In this document: in pieces, positions 1 through 11,437 of the stretch
Numbering within the stretch: position 1 is the stretch's first letter
How the letters are laid out: each line of letters starts with the position of its first letter
Assembly (NCBI GenBank): GCA_028554755.1
Contig: JAPTOF010000019.1
Coordinates: 7,450,001-7,514,000 of the forward strand
Length of the DNA: 64,000 nucleotides
Direction: 5' to 3'
Source of the DNA: Cordia subcordata
Lineage: Eukaryota; Streptophyta; Magnoliopsida; Boraginales; Cordiaceae
Program-made: the position numbers and the translations under genes
The notes under the pieces: model-generated
Seen by the model: only the letters and a program-made list of their open reading frames with translations
What the model was told of the DNA's origin: nothing
The model's database searches: none

Positions 1-812
1 AGGCATAATAGTAAAAATGAGGAGGTAAAGATTAAGTGGCTAGTGTTGGAAAAATTGACTATTCATAAACATTATTTGTAGTCAAACCTGCAATGAGTCC
101 CATATCTAAAAAAGCACATAATGTGGTGTTACACTGTTAGGAAATCCTTGAATCAATTTAAATCAACAAATATAATTACCTCTCATTTGTTAATGAGAAC
201 AAAACAATGAATTTTTTTGCAATTTTTTCAATTCAAAACTTGGACAATTCATGAACTATTTTCTTTTTCCTATTACCAAGAGTTAAAATAGAAAAATCTC
301 ATAATTCTTGTCTATTAAGCCTAACACTCATCACTTTTGCATAATAATCGACGTTCCAAATTGTGTTTCCCCTCAAAGCCACGAACATCAATTTTCTATC
401 TATTTTATTTGAATCACATACCAAATTTCTTCAAATTCAAAATGAACTCTCGCGAGGCTATAAATGTGAAGCAATATTGTTTCTTTGTAAAACCTACAAT
501 CTATTAACAGTTCATGCTTCAGAAAACTCAATCTTTTCTTGATCTCCACCTGGAAACATGTAAAAGCAACACTTATGAAGTTCTTCAACAATATGCTGCT
601 GGAACAATTAATAAAATCCTAAAGCATCAACTTTAAACTTTTGTATTAAATTTCATCAGACAGAGCACACATCATTTACTTTCTTTTTGTTATTATTAAT
701 CATGTTTGATAACCTTTTCAGTTTAAATAATTCTTCGAGAATATTCTTCTTTCATAAATCCTAAGGTCCCTTAATACCCCCACTGCACTTCAAAGATCCA
801 ACTTTTTCTATT
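1..812. other. Gene-free AT-rich stretch
   Basis: No coding region, RNA gene or repeat that I can name. The open frames here are short, AT-rich and have no recognisable motif. It lies 3' of the SDE2-like remnant read on the - strand and may hold its old 3' flank. Confidence 0.5.
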
Positions 813-815
813 CTT

Positions 816-2215
816 TCACACAACAACATGAACAGCACAACCATCAGTACTTTCACCAGATTTTGCGCTCTCGTCAGTGATAACATCCTTTACTTCTTTA
901 GACTGACTATCAAATGTACCCTTGTCAGAAGACACTATATCACGTATGGTACCTGTGACAGAATCAGGACTTCTTTCTGATTCCTTGCTTGAGTTTGAAT
1001 GATTACCATTGGTTATAATCACCGATTTCTCATTCTCCTCCTCTTCATCATTATCACTGTCATTCTTATCTGTGTCCTCACTATAGCTGCCAGCTATTTT
1101 TCTCTTACCCAACCTATCAAAATCCAATGGGATAAAATAATTAGAATCAGACAAAACAAAGATAATATTCTTTCACCTTCTAATTTAAGATACACGAAAA
1201 TTTATGAAGTTTCCTGGGATTCATTAGTAGCAACTACTAAGATCTGAACAGCCCAATTGCATGGGCCATGAGGTACTACAAGCTCTCTTTAGCAAGTAGC
1301 AACTACTAAGCGCTTTGGAATTTGATTGTGTGGAATACTATAAACTTGGTTTATTAAGAAGAGTCTGACAAAATAAATGGTCCCACGAAATAATAGATTG
1401 AATTATATCATAAATTTTGGGCAAATATTACCCATCTGTTGCATACATATAAACATATTGTCTGTTATAACTATTAGAATCTTACTTAAAACCAACATTT
1501 TAGCCTTGAGATTCTATAGTAGTTGATACTATGTCCATTATAAAATTATAAAGGAGTATTAACCATTATCATTAGAACAAGCAATAGTAACAACATGTAC
1601 ATGTCTAATTCTTAACTTCTTTTTTGGGGCATCAGTTTGCAAGAACATCTCACTCTCTTTGATTGATTAGAACTCACAAATCAACTTGACAACATCAAGA
1701 CAAAAATTATTGATTGCACAAATACACATCACTAAGCCCAATACACACTCACAAACCGAACGTAGATGAGCAATTCTATAGCTTATTAACCTTAAAATAT
1801 TAACACTAACAATAACACTATAATAAAAGGGAATTAAAAACTCTGGTTTAAAAAACTTACCATATCTTCATCCTTTTGGCCTCAGATTCACTCCCATCCC
1901 CCGTTGTGCCCTTTCTCTTTGCGCATCATGACTCCTCTTTGCCTTCTTCCCTCCTGTCTGCTTCTTCTTAATATACTTCTCTGCCATCTTCTCCAGCTTC
2001 CTTTCCTCAGCCTCCGCCCTCCACTCCTCTAGCTTCTTCTCCGTATTCACGTGCCTCAACCTCCTCCAGCTCATATCCCTACATGCATCAAAATTGTTCA
2101 TCTTCTTTTGCCCGCCTTCGTTGCCGCCCTTCTCAACACCGATCTGAACCCACCTTTCCCTCCTCTCAACCTTAGCAGCAAGTGCACCACCAACCCAATT
2201 AAATTCCAATCACAA
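816..2215 (-). pseudogene. SDE2: SDE2-like gene remnant, frameshifted
   Basis: SDE2 proteins have an N-terminal ubiquitin-like fold that is cut after a GG-KGG junction; the C-terminal part acts in the nucleus (genome stability and splicing roles are known in yeast and animals). On the - strand at about 2187-2110 one frame reads RLRGGKGGFRSVLRR, the cleavage junction. That frame ends in TGA, and the conserved continuation NFDACRDMSWRRLRHVN plus a long Lys/Glu helix lies in the neighbouring frame (2116-1868), so about one base is missing near 2105-2112. A clean donor (ATG/GTAAGT) follows at about 1860. An acidic exon (1154-816) with LGKRK, a run of Asp/Glu and EENEKSV matches the SDE2 C-terminal region as I know it. 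No ubiquitin-like exon is visible upstream to 2550. I infer a truncated pseudogene. A sequencing error at the shift cannot be excluded. Confidence 0.62.
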
Positions 2216-2552
2216 AACCCTAATTTTCTCATAATCCAAAGACCAATTAATTACACATAATAAACGATGCACATATGTAAAAACACTAAAAGCATCAAAA
2301 CCATAAGAACTCCATTGTCTGAATCTTTTCTATTGTGGTGCAAACTTGGTCTTCCACTTGTAGACGAGATCGGTTAGATGAGAATGACGGAAAAGAAGAG
2401 AAAAAAGGAATGTTTGAATGGTAGAGAAGGATCCATGTTGTTTGCTTAAAAAAAAGAGACGAGCTGCCCAGCTAAGGGGGGAAAAAAAGAAAAGAGAGAA
2501 GATGCAAAATTACTTTTCTACCCAGACAACCAATTCATGAACAGTACACTTA
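2216..2552. other. Short spacer upstream of the SDE2-like remnant
   Basis: Holds no open frame with recognisable features. A purine-rich segment (2380-2510) lies in it. The ubiquitin-like first exon expected for an intact SDE2 gene was looked for here on the - strand and not seen. Confidence 0.4.
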
Positions 2553-3634
2553 GGGGTCGTTTGGTAACGCTGTCAAAAATTTTAAAAACAAAAATCAAAA
2601 TCATAAACAAAAAGCTGTCAACAATAATTAAAAACAAAAACTACAAACGCGTTTGGTTAAATTATAAAATCTATAAACAAAAATCGAAAACATGTTTGGT
2701 TGTCCATAGTTTACAAACTATTCTTGTCTCTTATTTTTCATTTTAGTATTTTATGTTAAATAGAACAAATAAAAATATTTGAGAATATTTTGTAAAAGAA
2801 CAATGAGAATATTATAAAATTGGTTTATTTTCTTTAAGATTATAATTTCAAAAAATAAATTTAATTGTTTTGAGAACATATTTTATTTTTAATTTTGAAA
2901 TTTTTAGAATTTTAATTTATTAATTTATTATTTATTTTTTAGAATGTTTCTAAAAATAATAAAATGATTTTTAAAAAATATTTATAAAAGTAATTATTTT
3001 TAAAATTAATTTAAATTTTAATTCTTAAAATGTTTAAATTTTCTAAAACTAATTATAATTTATTAAAATATTTTTTAAAAATAAATTTAATTTATCAAAT
3101 TAATTTGTAAATGTATTTTTAATTTAGTAAATTTTTTAATTCGTAAATTTGTTTTAAAAAGTTTATAAATTAAAATTATTTTCAAAGTATTTTTAATTTA
3201 TTAAAAATAGTTTTCAAAATATTTTCATTTATTAAATTATTTTTTTCAAAATATTTTAATTATTTTTGAAATTTTTTTATAAAATTAATTTTATTTTTAA
3301 AAATATTTTTGAAAAAATATTTTTAAAATAAAAAATTTTTAAAAAATTTTTTAAATAATTTTAATTTTAATAATTATTTTTCAAATAAATTAATGAGTTC
3401 ATATTAATTTTGAAAAGATTTTTTTAAAACGTATTCAGTATAAAGTGAATAAAAGTTTTGAAAACCTGTTGCCACAACCTCATAAAATCACTTTTTCTTG
3501 TTTATCAAAGTTGTAAAAACAGGTTGTTGGTTTTTGCTTTTACAGAAAACGAAAACAGAAACAAACGAACTAATTTTCAAATTTCGATCAACAAAAACAA
3601 AAAACCGGAAACAGCAACGGTAGCAAATGAGCCT
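2553..3634. mobile_element. Non-autonomous PIF/Harbinger (Tourist-like) element
   Basis: The ends are degenerate inverted repeats: GGGGTCGTTTGGTAACG on the left, and AGGCTCATTTGCTACCG on the right when read on the - strand (12 of 17 match). They are flanked by TTA on both sides (2550-2552 and 3635-3637), the 3-bp duplication typical of PIF/Harbinger elements. The inside is extremely AT-rich and has no transposase. Length is about 1.08 kb. Confidence 0.6.
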
Positions 3635-3719
3635 TTAGCAAAAGTCCCTCTTTTTAATATGGTAGAGATAGAGGAGAAGAGATGAGATGTAATAATAGGT
3701 ATAAAAAGGAACCTGTTAA

Positions 3720-4150
3720 AGGATTATTAGGAGCAATTTCAATGGGATGTAGGATTTAGGAAAGTAAAATTTAATGTATATCCAAGAATGGCAGCTGCTT
3801 TGGATGATGGAAATTTTGATGAAATTTTATGTTTACATTATTATGTTTACAGTGGATAACAGGACCTAGCTCGGTAATTCTCAGACCAATAAGTGCAAAA
3901 GGAAAAGAAAAAATTGTAGAGAAGAATGAAATAAAAGAAAATAAAACACAAAAAATAGAAGGAATCTTAAATCTAGAAGAAAAAATAGATGAAGCTATCA
4001 AACTTTCAAAAGAAATAAAAATGAGCAAAATGGATAAGATGGGTGGGTACATTGAATTTAGAGGAAACCAGGAACTATCCAGAAATAACTAGGCAACCCT
4101 ATATAGTTACGGAAAGAAATTTTATACTATTAAATTGTAATTCGGATGAA
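3720..4150 (+). pseudogene. Caulimovirid movement-protein-like fragment (endogenous pararetrovirus remnant)
   Basis: Between about 3735 and 3850 one + frame encodes a stretch containing NVYPRMAAALDDGNFDEIL. This pattern (hydrophobic-Pro, then Leu-Asp-Asp-x-Asn and a Leu-rich strand) resembles the 30K-type movement proteins of plant pararetroviruses. A Lys/Glu-rich stretch likely to form a coiled coil follows (about 3890-4060). The frame is interrupted by stops before, between and after these parts, so nothing here is functional as it stands. The assignment is from pattern memory only. An unrelated decayed element is the alternative. Confidence 0.33.
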
Positions 4151-4520
4151 TATTATCAACATAATCAGTTATAATTATGGAATAAATCCCAACCAGGGTC
4201 CAGTAACAGGAGTACAAGGAGTAATAACTATATTAAATAATTTAACGGCAATAAACGCAGAACAATTATTAAGAATAGAAAACTTAACAGATAACTTACA
4301 ATTAGGGGAAAGAAATAAAATTACAGAAAATAATATAAAAAATCTTGAGGAAAAATATTTTATGAAGATAAAAGAGGAAAAAAGAAAACATAATAAAGAA
4401 GTAATTGGTGCAATAATTAGTGTAAGAGAAACATTAGATATATATAAAAGAAGAAAAATTAAGAAAAGAATTATCACAGATTATAGAAAAAATAAATCAG
4501 AAAGAATTATTAATCCTTTA
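4146..4520 (+). pseudogene. Coiled-coil-rich viral-like fragment
   Basis: The + frame from 4146 encodes about 120 residues rich in Lys, Glu, Ile and Asn with heptad-like spacing (the stretch around NLEEKYFMKIKEEKRKHNKE). After about 4520 the quality drops, because the sequence switches to the opposite strand of the same kind of material. I infer that it continues the caulimovirid-like remnant just upstream. No enzymatic motif is present. Confidence 0.3.
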
Positions 4521-5122
4521 TATTCATTATTTCCTAATTCTAACATTTTCTTACTACCACACTTCCTGATGGTAAATAATTTTTCTTATTTATTTGTTCA
4601 AGTAATATCTTTGTATTTATTTCTTATTTCTTCTCTTATTTCCTGATAAAATTTACACTTAATCATTTCTTCAATCACTTTATCCGTTATTACAGCTAAC
4701 ATTGTTCCTGTATTGTCTGATATCCTTTTTTCCATTTCTAAAATAGTCTTTCCTAATGAATTTCCTTGTTCTATTAAGTATATCATTAGCTTTGTTTAAG
4801 GATTCTATTATCAGTCCCATTTTGTTTATGTTATTGCTCAACTATTCGACTGTTAAGCCTAGTCTTCCTATCATTTTCTGAGATTTCTGAACCATGACTT
4901 CGTAGGATTTCTCCCAATTTTGTCAACTGTTCATTATCCGGTACTAAAGATTCCTGGATGTCCATAAGATTATCATTTACCTATATTCTTTCATCCATTT
5001 CTCTTTCGCTTTTCCTTATTTAATTTTTCATATATGCTTCCTATTATATATTTCTGGTTTATTTTTTCTATAATCTGTGATAATTCTTTCCTTAATTTTT
5101 CTTCTTTTATATCTAGTGAACT
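4437..5122. repeat. ~65-bp inverted repeat within the viral-like remnant
   Basis: The + strand at 4437-4502 and the - strand at 5122-5056 carry nearly the same sequence (for example AAGAATTATCACAGATTATA in both). The two copies lie tail to tail about 0.55 kb apart. This shows that the remnant is a rearranged, partly duplicated insert rather than a single collinear copy. Confidence 0.75.
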
Positions 5123-5340
5123 AGCGAGAGTAATAAAAATGGAATATAGGATAGCAAACCTTCATCTTTTCACAGATCTTTTCTTTAATTCCTTCAAATA
5201 TATCCTTCTTTTCTAAGCTAATAAGATTCAAAGTGTCTATTTGTTTTTTTGTTTTTTTTCTTTAGTAATCATTATTTCTCCACCAAAATCCCCATACAAT
5301 TCACCAATAGTTTCAACAAATTTATCCATTAGATAACCTG
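4598..5340 (-). pseudogene. Second viral-like coding remnant, opposite strand
   Basis: Read on the - strand, 5340 to 4598 shows a chain of Lys/Glu/Ile-rich coding-like segments broken by stops and shifts. It starts near an ATG at about 5329 (MDKFVETIGELYGDFGGE) and ends in a frame at 4786-4598 with strong helical character. Composition matches the + strand part at 3.9-4.5 kb. Its position downstream of a TATA-like site at 5.83 kb on the same strand would suit the leader and first small reading frames of a pararetrovirus. This is an inference. Confidence 0.3.
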
Positions 5341-5787
5341 GTGATGATACCATTCAAAGGTCAGAGGTGACGACCACAGCGCAAGATTGATAAATATCTA
5401 GATAATATTGTAAAGATTAAATTCGATTATTTTGAATTCTTCCTAGTTCCAAAACTATATCTTTACGTTAACAGATAATTGAATCTAAAAGAGTTACCTC
5501 TTAGTCCCCCTATGCTTTGCCAAGAGACCAAGCTCACTCCTTTCCCCTTCAACACGGCCCCCTGCCATAAAGTCGGGTACTAGCGAGTCTCGGAGCCTCC
5601 CAGGTTTTAGCAAAGACTTGCTATAGTCGAGGTTTGCTATCCTAAGAGTTCCAAATTCTAGAACTCAAAATATCTGCAGGCCTAGATATTTGACTGAAAC
5701 TTAGAAGGTAAGGTTTTCAGCCTCCTATATTTAATTTTACAAAATTCAGAGATATGGAGGATTATAATACTATAGAGAGGTTGCTCT

Positions 5788-5836
5788 GATTTCCAATGTC
5801 CTCCAACATGCCGAATGAGCTTTATTTATAGGCCTA
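5788..5836 (-). promoter_or_regulatory. TATA-like box and possible tRNA-Met primer site of the viral-like remnant
   Basis: On the - strand, CCTATAAATAAAG (about 5834-5822) is a good TATA box. About 25 nt further on is TGGAAATCAGAGC (about 5802-5790), which differs slightly from the TGGTATCAGAGC primer site complementary to initiator tRNA-Met used by plant pararetroviruses and many LTR elements. In known caulimovirids the two are usually further apart, so this may be chance. Confidence 0.25.
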
Positions 5837-5840
5837 TTGC

Positions 5841-6304
5841 CAATTCCTATTACATCATTAAATGTAAAACCAAATCCTATGTCATTTGGTAAAAGTTCGT
5901 TTCACATAAAAATAATTAAATACAATTTTGTTTTCACCAAAACTTCATTTGTCTAAAAGTTCGTTTTAGAAATGTAGTTTCACAAAACAAAGTTGACTTT
6001 TAATCAAAACTAACTTTTAAAATGTAAAATTAGACAATCTTGTTTTTTTAAACGGACTTTTAAATTTTAAAAGTCAGTTTAACTCTCCAACATGTAAAAA
6101 CAAACTAGCTCTTACACTATTGATTTGTCCGCCATTGCGAGGAAGTGAGTTTCACACGCATGTGTGAATCTTGTATTCTTTTTACACGTACAAATGAAAA
6201 TGCAAATCTTGTTACAAGATACCCTTATAGAGAGAATACTAAGAAAGACAGACATGGGTGATATTTGATAGGAGGACCTCGTAACTTTTGGATATGTATA
6301 GAAG
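5841..6304. other. Gene-free spacer
   Basis: AT-rich, with no recognisable gene. It contains repeated short AAGTTCGTTT/AAAAGT-type words (about 5890-6080) and ends where the outer element around the copia insertion begins. Confidence 0.4.
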
Positions 6305-6394
6305 CAGCGGCGAAGCTAATATTTGATATTAAGGGGGCAAAATTATATTACATATATAGTAATTCATGTGTTACCAAAATCTTAAGTAAATAAG

Positions 6395-6726
6395 TGTTGA
6401 ATGTGGCCCGTATTCTTGGGCAACAAGAATAGCAAATTTCCTTGTTTGTATATTACCTTATTCGCTTGTTACCTTTTGTAACATATAATTAATTAGTTGT
6501 CTTTTCTGCTTAATAGGTTTAGGAAACCTTTGCACTATAAATATCTGGCAATACTCATAAAGTTATGTGCGAGAGAGAAACCAAAGTGAGAGCCTTGTAG
6601 CATTCATGATCAATAATAGAATTATTCTCTGCTACCCGTGGACGTAGGCTTTAAAGCCGAACCACGTAATTCTTGTGTCCGTTATTTCTTCTCGTATTCT
6701 TCGCGTTTGCATTTTTTTTCCCAACA
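6395..6726 (+). repeat. 5' LTR of copia element 1
   Basis: 332 bp, TG...CA type ends. It contains a TATA box (TATAAATA at 6536-6543), which would drive the element. Directly repeated at 11105-11437. Confidence 0.95.
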
Positions 6727-6729
6727 AAC

Positions 6730-6741
6730 TGGTATCAGAGC
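6730..6741 (+). other. Primer-binding site of copia element 1
   Basis: TGGTATCAGAGC, complementary to the 3' end of initiator tRNA-Met, starts 4 nt after the 5' LTR. This is the usual minus-strand primer site of plant copia elements. Confidence 0.93.
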
Positions 6742-6777
6742 TTAGGTATTAATCCGCTGCTTGAAAGAAAAAAAAAA

Positions 6778-7000
6778 AACTGATTTGACCTTTGACCAGC
6801 GTTGACCAGGGTTGACCGGGTTTGGCTTTGACTGTTGACCATTGACCAAGGGTTGACCGAAGCCTTACCCCACATTTTTCGACGTGCTGAGTCCGTTTTT
6901 GGGCTCTATTTTTCCAGATTCTGCTCCGAAGTACGTGTTTAGGGACGGTGTTGACTTTGACTGGTGTTGACCAAAGTTGACCAGGGGTGTTCCTAAGGTT
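6778..7000 (+). promoter_or_regulatory. Leader with dense TTGACC (W-box-like) repeats
   Basis: Nine TTGACC words and several TTGACT words lie in about 210 bp between the primer site and gag. TTGACC/T is the core of the W box bound by WRKY factors. The block also has an internal repeat: TTTTTCGACGTGCTGA occurs at about 6876 and again near 7000. Whether the motifs act is not shown by the sequence. Confidence 0.5.
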
Positions 7001-7071
7001 TTTCGACGTGCTGAATCTGTTTTTGCGATCCATTGAGCCAAATTCCATCCCGAAGTGTGAGTTTTGTGCAA

Positions 7072-10000
7072 ATGAAGATGTCTTCCACAGGTGGAAAGTT
7101 TGAAATCGAGAAGTTTGACGGGAGAATGAGTTTCAGTTTTTGGAGGATCAGATTCAAGGCATTTATGACAATGCAAGGACTTTGAAAAGTCATTGAAGAA
7201 GTGATCCCGGAAAAGACGGAACCAGCTGTGAGAGAAGAACTCGAAGCGAAAGCCTTGAGTGCAATACATATGTCCGTGACAAATGAAGTATTGCTAGAGA
7301 TTGCTGAGAAGACGACAGCAGTTAAGGCTTGGAATAATTTGGTGGAATTGTATGCATCTAAATCTCTCACCAATCGCCTCTACTTGAAGAAGCGATTGTA
7401 TCATCTTAGAATGAAAGAAGGTACGTCACTAAAACAATACCTTGATGAGTTTACCTCTTGTTTTATTGCTTTGAAGGATGTGGGTGTTAAAATTGATGAT
7501 GAAGATCAAGCTATGATCGTATTATGCTCTTTACCGCCTTCATATATGAACTTTGTGGACACTATGTTGTACGGGAGGGATAAAATTACCTTTGAAGATG
7601 TGATTGCTTCATTAAAATCGAAGGATCTTCAAAAACATATTCCGGGACATAGGGAAGAAGTTCATGGGGAAGGTTTAGTAAGTAGAGGGAGATTGGAGAA
7701 TAGAGGGGGATCTTCGAATAGAAAGAAAAGCAAGTCAAGGTCAAAATCAAGAGCAAGAAAGCTACGCTGTTTCGAGTGTGGTGAAAAGGGTCACATTAAG
7801 AAAGAATGCCCAAAACTGAAAAAGGGAAAGAAAAAGGTGGAGAATTCAGCTAATATGGTGGAGAGTGCTGACAATGATGGAGATAACTCGAGTAGTACCG
7901 GGGAAGTTTTGACTGTGAGTGGATCACAGTGGCATAATCAATGGATTCTTGATACTGGTGCAACGTTCCATATGTGTTCTAGGTGCGACTGGATCTCTTC
8001 TTATTCCAAAAGAGAAGGGAAAGTTTTTCTAGGCAATGATCTTTCGTTGAAGGTGGAGGGAATGGGCATAGTAAATATCAAGATGTTTGATGGTATTACA
8101 AGATCTCTCGAGTGTTGGCATGTACTGAAGCTGAAGAAAAACTTGATTTCTCTTGGGCGTTTGGATTCTCATGGATACAAATTCAAGTGAGAATGGTGTC
8201 TTAAACGAGACCAAAGGTGAAATTGTGCTATTGAAATGGAACTTGGTGGCGGCCTATATGTCTTTCAAGGCGATCTGATTCACAGTGTTGCGGCTATTAC
8301 ATCCGAGGAGAGTGATAATGACACTCTGTTTGTGGCACAAAAGGTTGGGCCATATGAGCGAGAGGGGACTGACTGAGCTGAGTAAGAGGGATTTGTTTGT
8401 GGACAAAGAACTGGAAAGCTTGAATTCTGCGAGCATTGTGTCTTTGGAAAACAAACCAGGGTGAAATTCAGCAAGGGACAGCAGAACACCAAAGGTACAC
8501 TTAATTATATTCATTCTGATCTTTGGGGTCCTAATAAAGTTCCTTCCAAGAAAGGTGCCAGGTATTACATCACTTTCATTGATGCATACTCTCGGATGAT
8601 GTGGGTATACTTCTTGAAAACTAAAGATGAGGCGTTTCCAACATTTGTCGAGTGGAAGACGTTGATTGAGAAGCGGTCGTAAACAAATTAAACGTCTTAG
8701 GACTGACAATGGGTTGGAATATTGCAATAAAGAGTTTGATGAGTTCTGCAGGAAACATGGCATTGTGAGACACCGCACATGTGTAGGGACACCACAACAG
8801 AATGGAGTTGCAGAACGCATGAATAGAACTCTGGTGGAGAGAGCTCGTTGTATGCTCTCCCAATCTGGTTTGAGTCAAGACTTTTGGGCTGAAGCCGTCA
8901 ATACGGCATGCTACTTGGTGAATAGGTCTCTATCCAAAGCTATTGAATTGAAAACTACTTTTGAGTTATGGTCTGGTAAGCCTGCTGACTACTCTCGATT
9001 GAGGGTGTTCGGTTGCCCTGCATACGCTCACGTAAAGGATGGTAAGTTAGAGCCGAGGGTAAAGAAATACATATTTCTAGGCTATGCGTCCGAGAGGAAA
9101 GGTTACAGGTTGTGGTGCACAGATCCAAAGTCTCTAGGTTTCCTCATCAGCAGGGATGCCATATTCAATGAGTCTGCTTTATTAGACCAAGAAAAGGAGA
9201 AAGTGGTAGCTGGTTTAGACCACGGTGTCAAAGAGCAGGTGGAGATATTTGCTGATGTTCCAAATGTTCCATCTAGCAATAGTAGCAGTCAAATTCAGCC
9301 GACTCAACCAACTGAGGTGCATGATCAAAACGTGCCTGAACAATGTATACATTGCCACTGGGCGAGAAAGGAGACAGATTAGAGAGCCTCAAAGGTACGG
9401 ATACGCTGATCTTGTTGCTTATGCTTTGACTGTTGCCGAAACAATTGAAGAACATGAGCCGAATTCATACAAAGAGGCCATATCTAGGAAAGATTTTGCT
9501 CAGTGGGTGGGTGCCATGAGTAAGGAGATTGAGTCTCTTCATAAGAATCAAACATGGGAGCTTGTTGAATTGCCTAAGGGACAGCGAGTTGTCGGTTGCA
9601 AATGGGTTTACAAGAAAAAGGAAGGTACTCCAGGGATTGAGGGTCCTCGATACAAGGCACGGTTGGTGGCAAAAGGCTATACACAAAGAGAGGGTGTTGA
9701 CTTCAACGAAGTGTTTTTTTCGGTTGTGAAGCATACATCCATCAGGGTTTTACTGGCCTTGGTTGCTCTTCATGACTTAGAGCTTGAGCAGTTAGATGTG
9801 AAAACGGCATTTTTACATGGTGATCTTGAAAAGCAAATTTACATGAGTCAACCGGAGGGATATGTAATTCCTGGTAAGGAGAACCATGTTTGCAAATTGA
9901 AAAAATCCTTGTATGGGTTGAAGCAGTGGCCTCGGCAATGGTACAAGAGATTTGACACATTCATGGTAGGTGTTGGATACACAAGGAGTGCCTACGACAG

Positions 10001-11033
10001 CTGTGTATATCTCAAGAACCTTTCAAATGGTTCGTTTGTGTACTTGTTGTTGTATGTCGATGATATACTTATTGCTGCTAGAAGCATGTCTGCCATCGAC
10101 GAATCAAAGAAGCAGTTAGGTGATGAGTTTGAGATGAAGGATCTTGGAGCAGCGAAGAAGATTCTTGGCATGGAGATTCACAGAGATAGAAACGCTAGGA
10201 AGCTGTTTTTGTCTCAACAGAGTTATATTGAGAAGGTGCTGGAGCATTTTGGGATGCTTAAAGCTAAGCCTGTGAGTGTGTCGCTTGCTGCTCATTTCAA
10301 GTTGTCTGCAGATTTGTCACCTAAAACTGAGGAGGAGGTGGAGCATATGTCTCATGTTCCGTACTCGAGTGCTGTTGGTAGCTTGATGTATGCTATGGTG
10401 TGCACTCGTCCTGATATTTCACATGCAGTTAGTGTTGTGAGCAGGTATATGGCATCACCTGGGAAAACACACTGAGAAACGGTGAAATGGATAATGAGAT
10501 ATTTGCGTGGCACTGCGAATATAGGATTGCTATTTAGCAAGATGACTGGAGATTGCGCGAGGTTGGTGGGTTATTGTGATTCAGACTTTGCGGGTGACCT
10601 TAATAAGAGAAAATCTCTGACGGGTTACGTGTTTACTCTCTCTGGATGTGCTATCAATTGGAAAGCGACATTACAGTCTACTGTGGCATTGTCGACTACT
10701 GAAGCGGAGTACATGGCAATTATAGAAGCTGTGAAGGAGGCTATGTGGTTACAAGGCCTGGTTCGTGATCTTGGACTGTAGCAAGATACAAGTACAATCT
10801 TTTGTGATAGCCAGAATGCAATCCATCTAACGAAGAATCAGATGTATCATGAGAGGACTAAACACATTGATATCAGATATCATTTTATCAGAGATGTTGT
10901 ATCACAAGGAATCATATCGGTGCAGAAGATATCTACCCATGAGAATCCAGCAGATATGATGACTAAGGTGGTTCCAGTCAGCAAGTTTAAGCATTGCTTG
11001 GACTTGGTTGCTATTTGCGATGCGGAGCATTGA
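7072..11033 (+). pseudogene. Copia gag-pol polyprotein gene, multiply interrupted
   Basis: This would encode the whole gag-pol polyprotein. Gag starts at ATG 7072 and is broken by TGA at 7183. A UBN2-type gag region follows, then a CCHC knuckle (CFECGEKGHIKKEC, about 7768-7809) and the protease motif DTGA (7951). A TGA at about 8188 and a shift near 8370 precede the integrase (HSDLWGP at about 8511, TDNG at about 8700, QNGVAER at about 8800). About 8680 and 9360 are further shifts. Reverse transcriptase has YVDD at 10053-10064. A TGA at about 10473 and a TAG at about 10779 break the RNase H part (STTEAEYMA). At least two of the stops replace tryptophan codons (TGG to TGA). The frame ends at 11033, just before the 3' LTR. 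It cannot make a working polyprotein. Confidence 0.93.
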
Positions 11034-11091
11034 GCTCTTAGAGGCAGTTGGCTGCAGGGATGACGGTGTATTGATTGGAGCGAATACGTGC

Positions 11092-11104
11092 CAAGGTGGA
11101 GATT
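11092..11104 (+). other. Polypurine tract of copia element 1
   Basis: AAGGTGGAGATT directly precedes the 3' LTR, where the plus-strand primer is expected. Confidence 0.75.
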
Positions 11105-11437
11105 TGTTGAATGTGGCTCATATTCTTGGGCAACAAGAATAGCAGATTTCCTTGTTTGCATATTACCTTATTCACTTGTTACCTTTTGTAGCACATAATT
11201 AATTAGTTGCCTTTTCTACTTAAGAGGTTTAGGAAACCTTTGCACTATAAATATGTGGCAATACTCATTATGTTATGTGTGAGAGAGAAACCAAAGTGAG
11301 AGCCTTGTAGCATTCGTGATCAATAATAGAATTATTCTCTGCTGCCCGTAGACGTAGGCTTTAAAGCCGAACCACGTAATTCTTGTGTCCGTTATTTCTT
11401 CTCGTATTCTTCGCGTTTGCATGTTTTTTCCCCAACA
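11105..11437 (+). repeat. 3' LTR of copia element 1
   Basis: 333 bp, matching the 5' LTR with about 18 differences, followed by the ATAAG target duplication. Confidence 0.95.

Larger units (their letters stand above)
6395..11437 (+). mobile_element. Ty1/copia LTR retrotransposon, full-length, decayed
   Basis: It has two LTRs (6395-6726 and 11105-11437), each starting TGTTGAATG and ending CCAACA. A perfect ATAAG target duplication flanks it (6390-6394 and 11438-11442). A tRNA-Met primer site, a gag-pol coding region in copia order (gag, protease, integrase, reverse transcriptase, RNase H) and a polypurine tract lie between the LTRs. By eye the LTRs differ at about 18 of 332 positions, so the insertion is not recent. 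Stops and frameshifts in every domain make it non-autonomous now. The proteins resemble the TNT1 group of plant copia elements. Confidence 0.95.

Noticed and set aside
6749..7373. Overlapping open frames on the - strand of copia 1
   Set aside because: Antisense to the leader and gag; the repeats in the leader keep several frames open.
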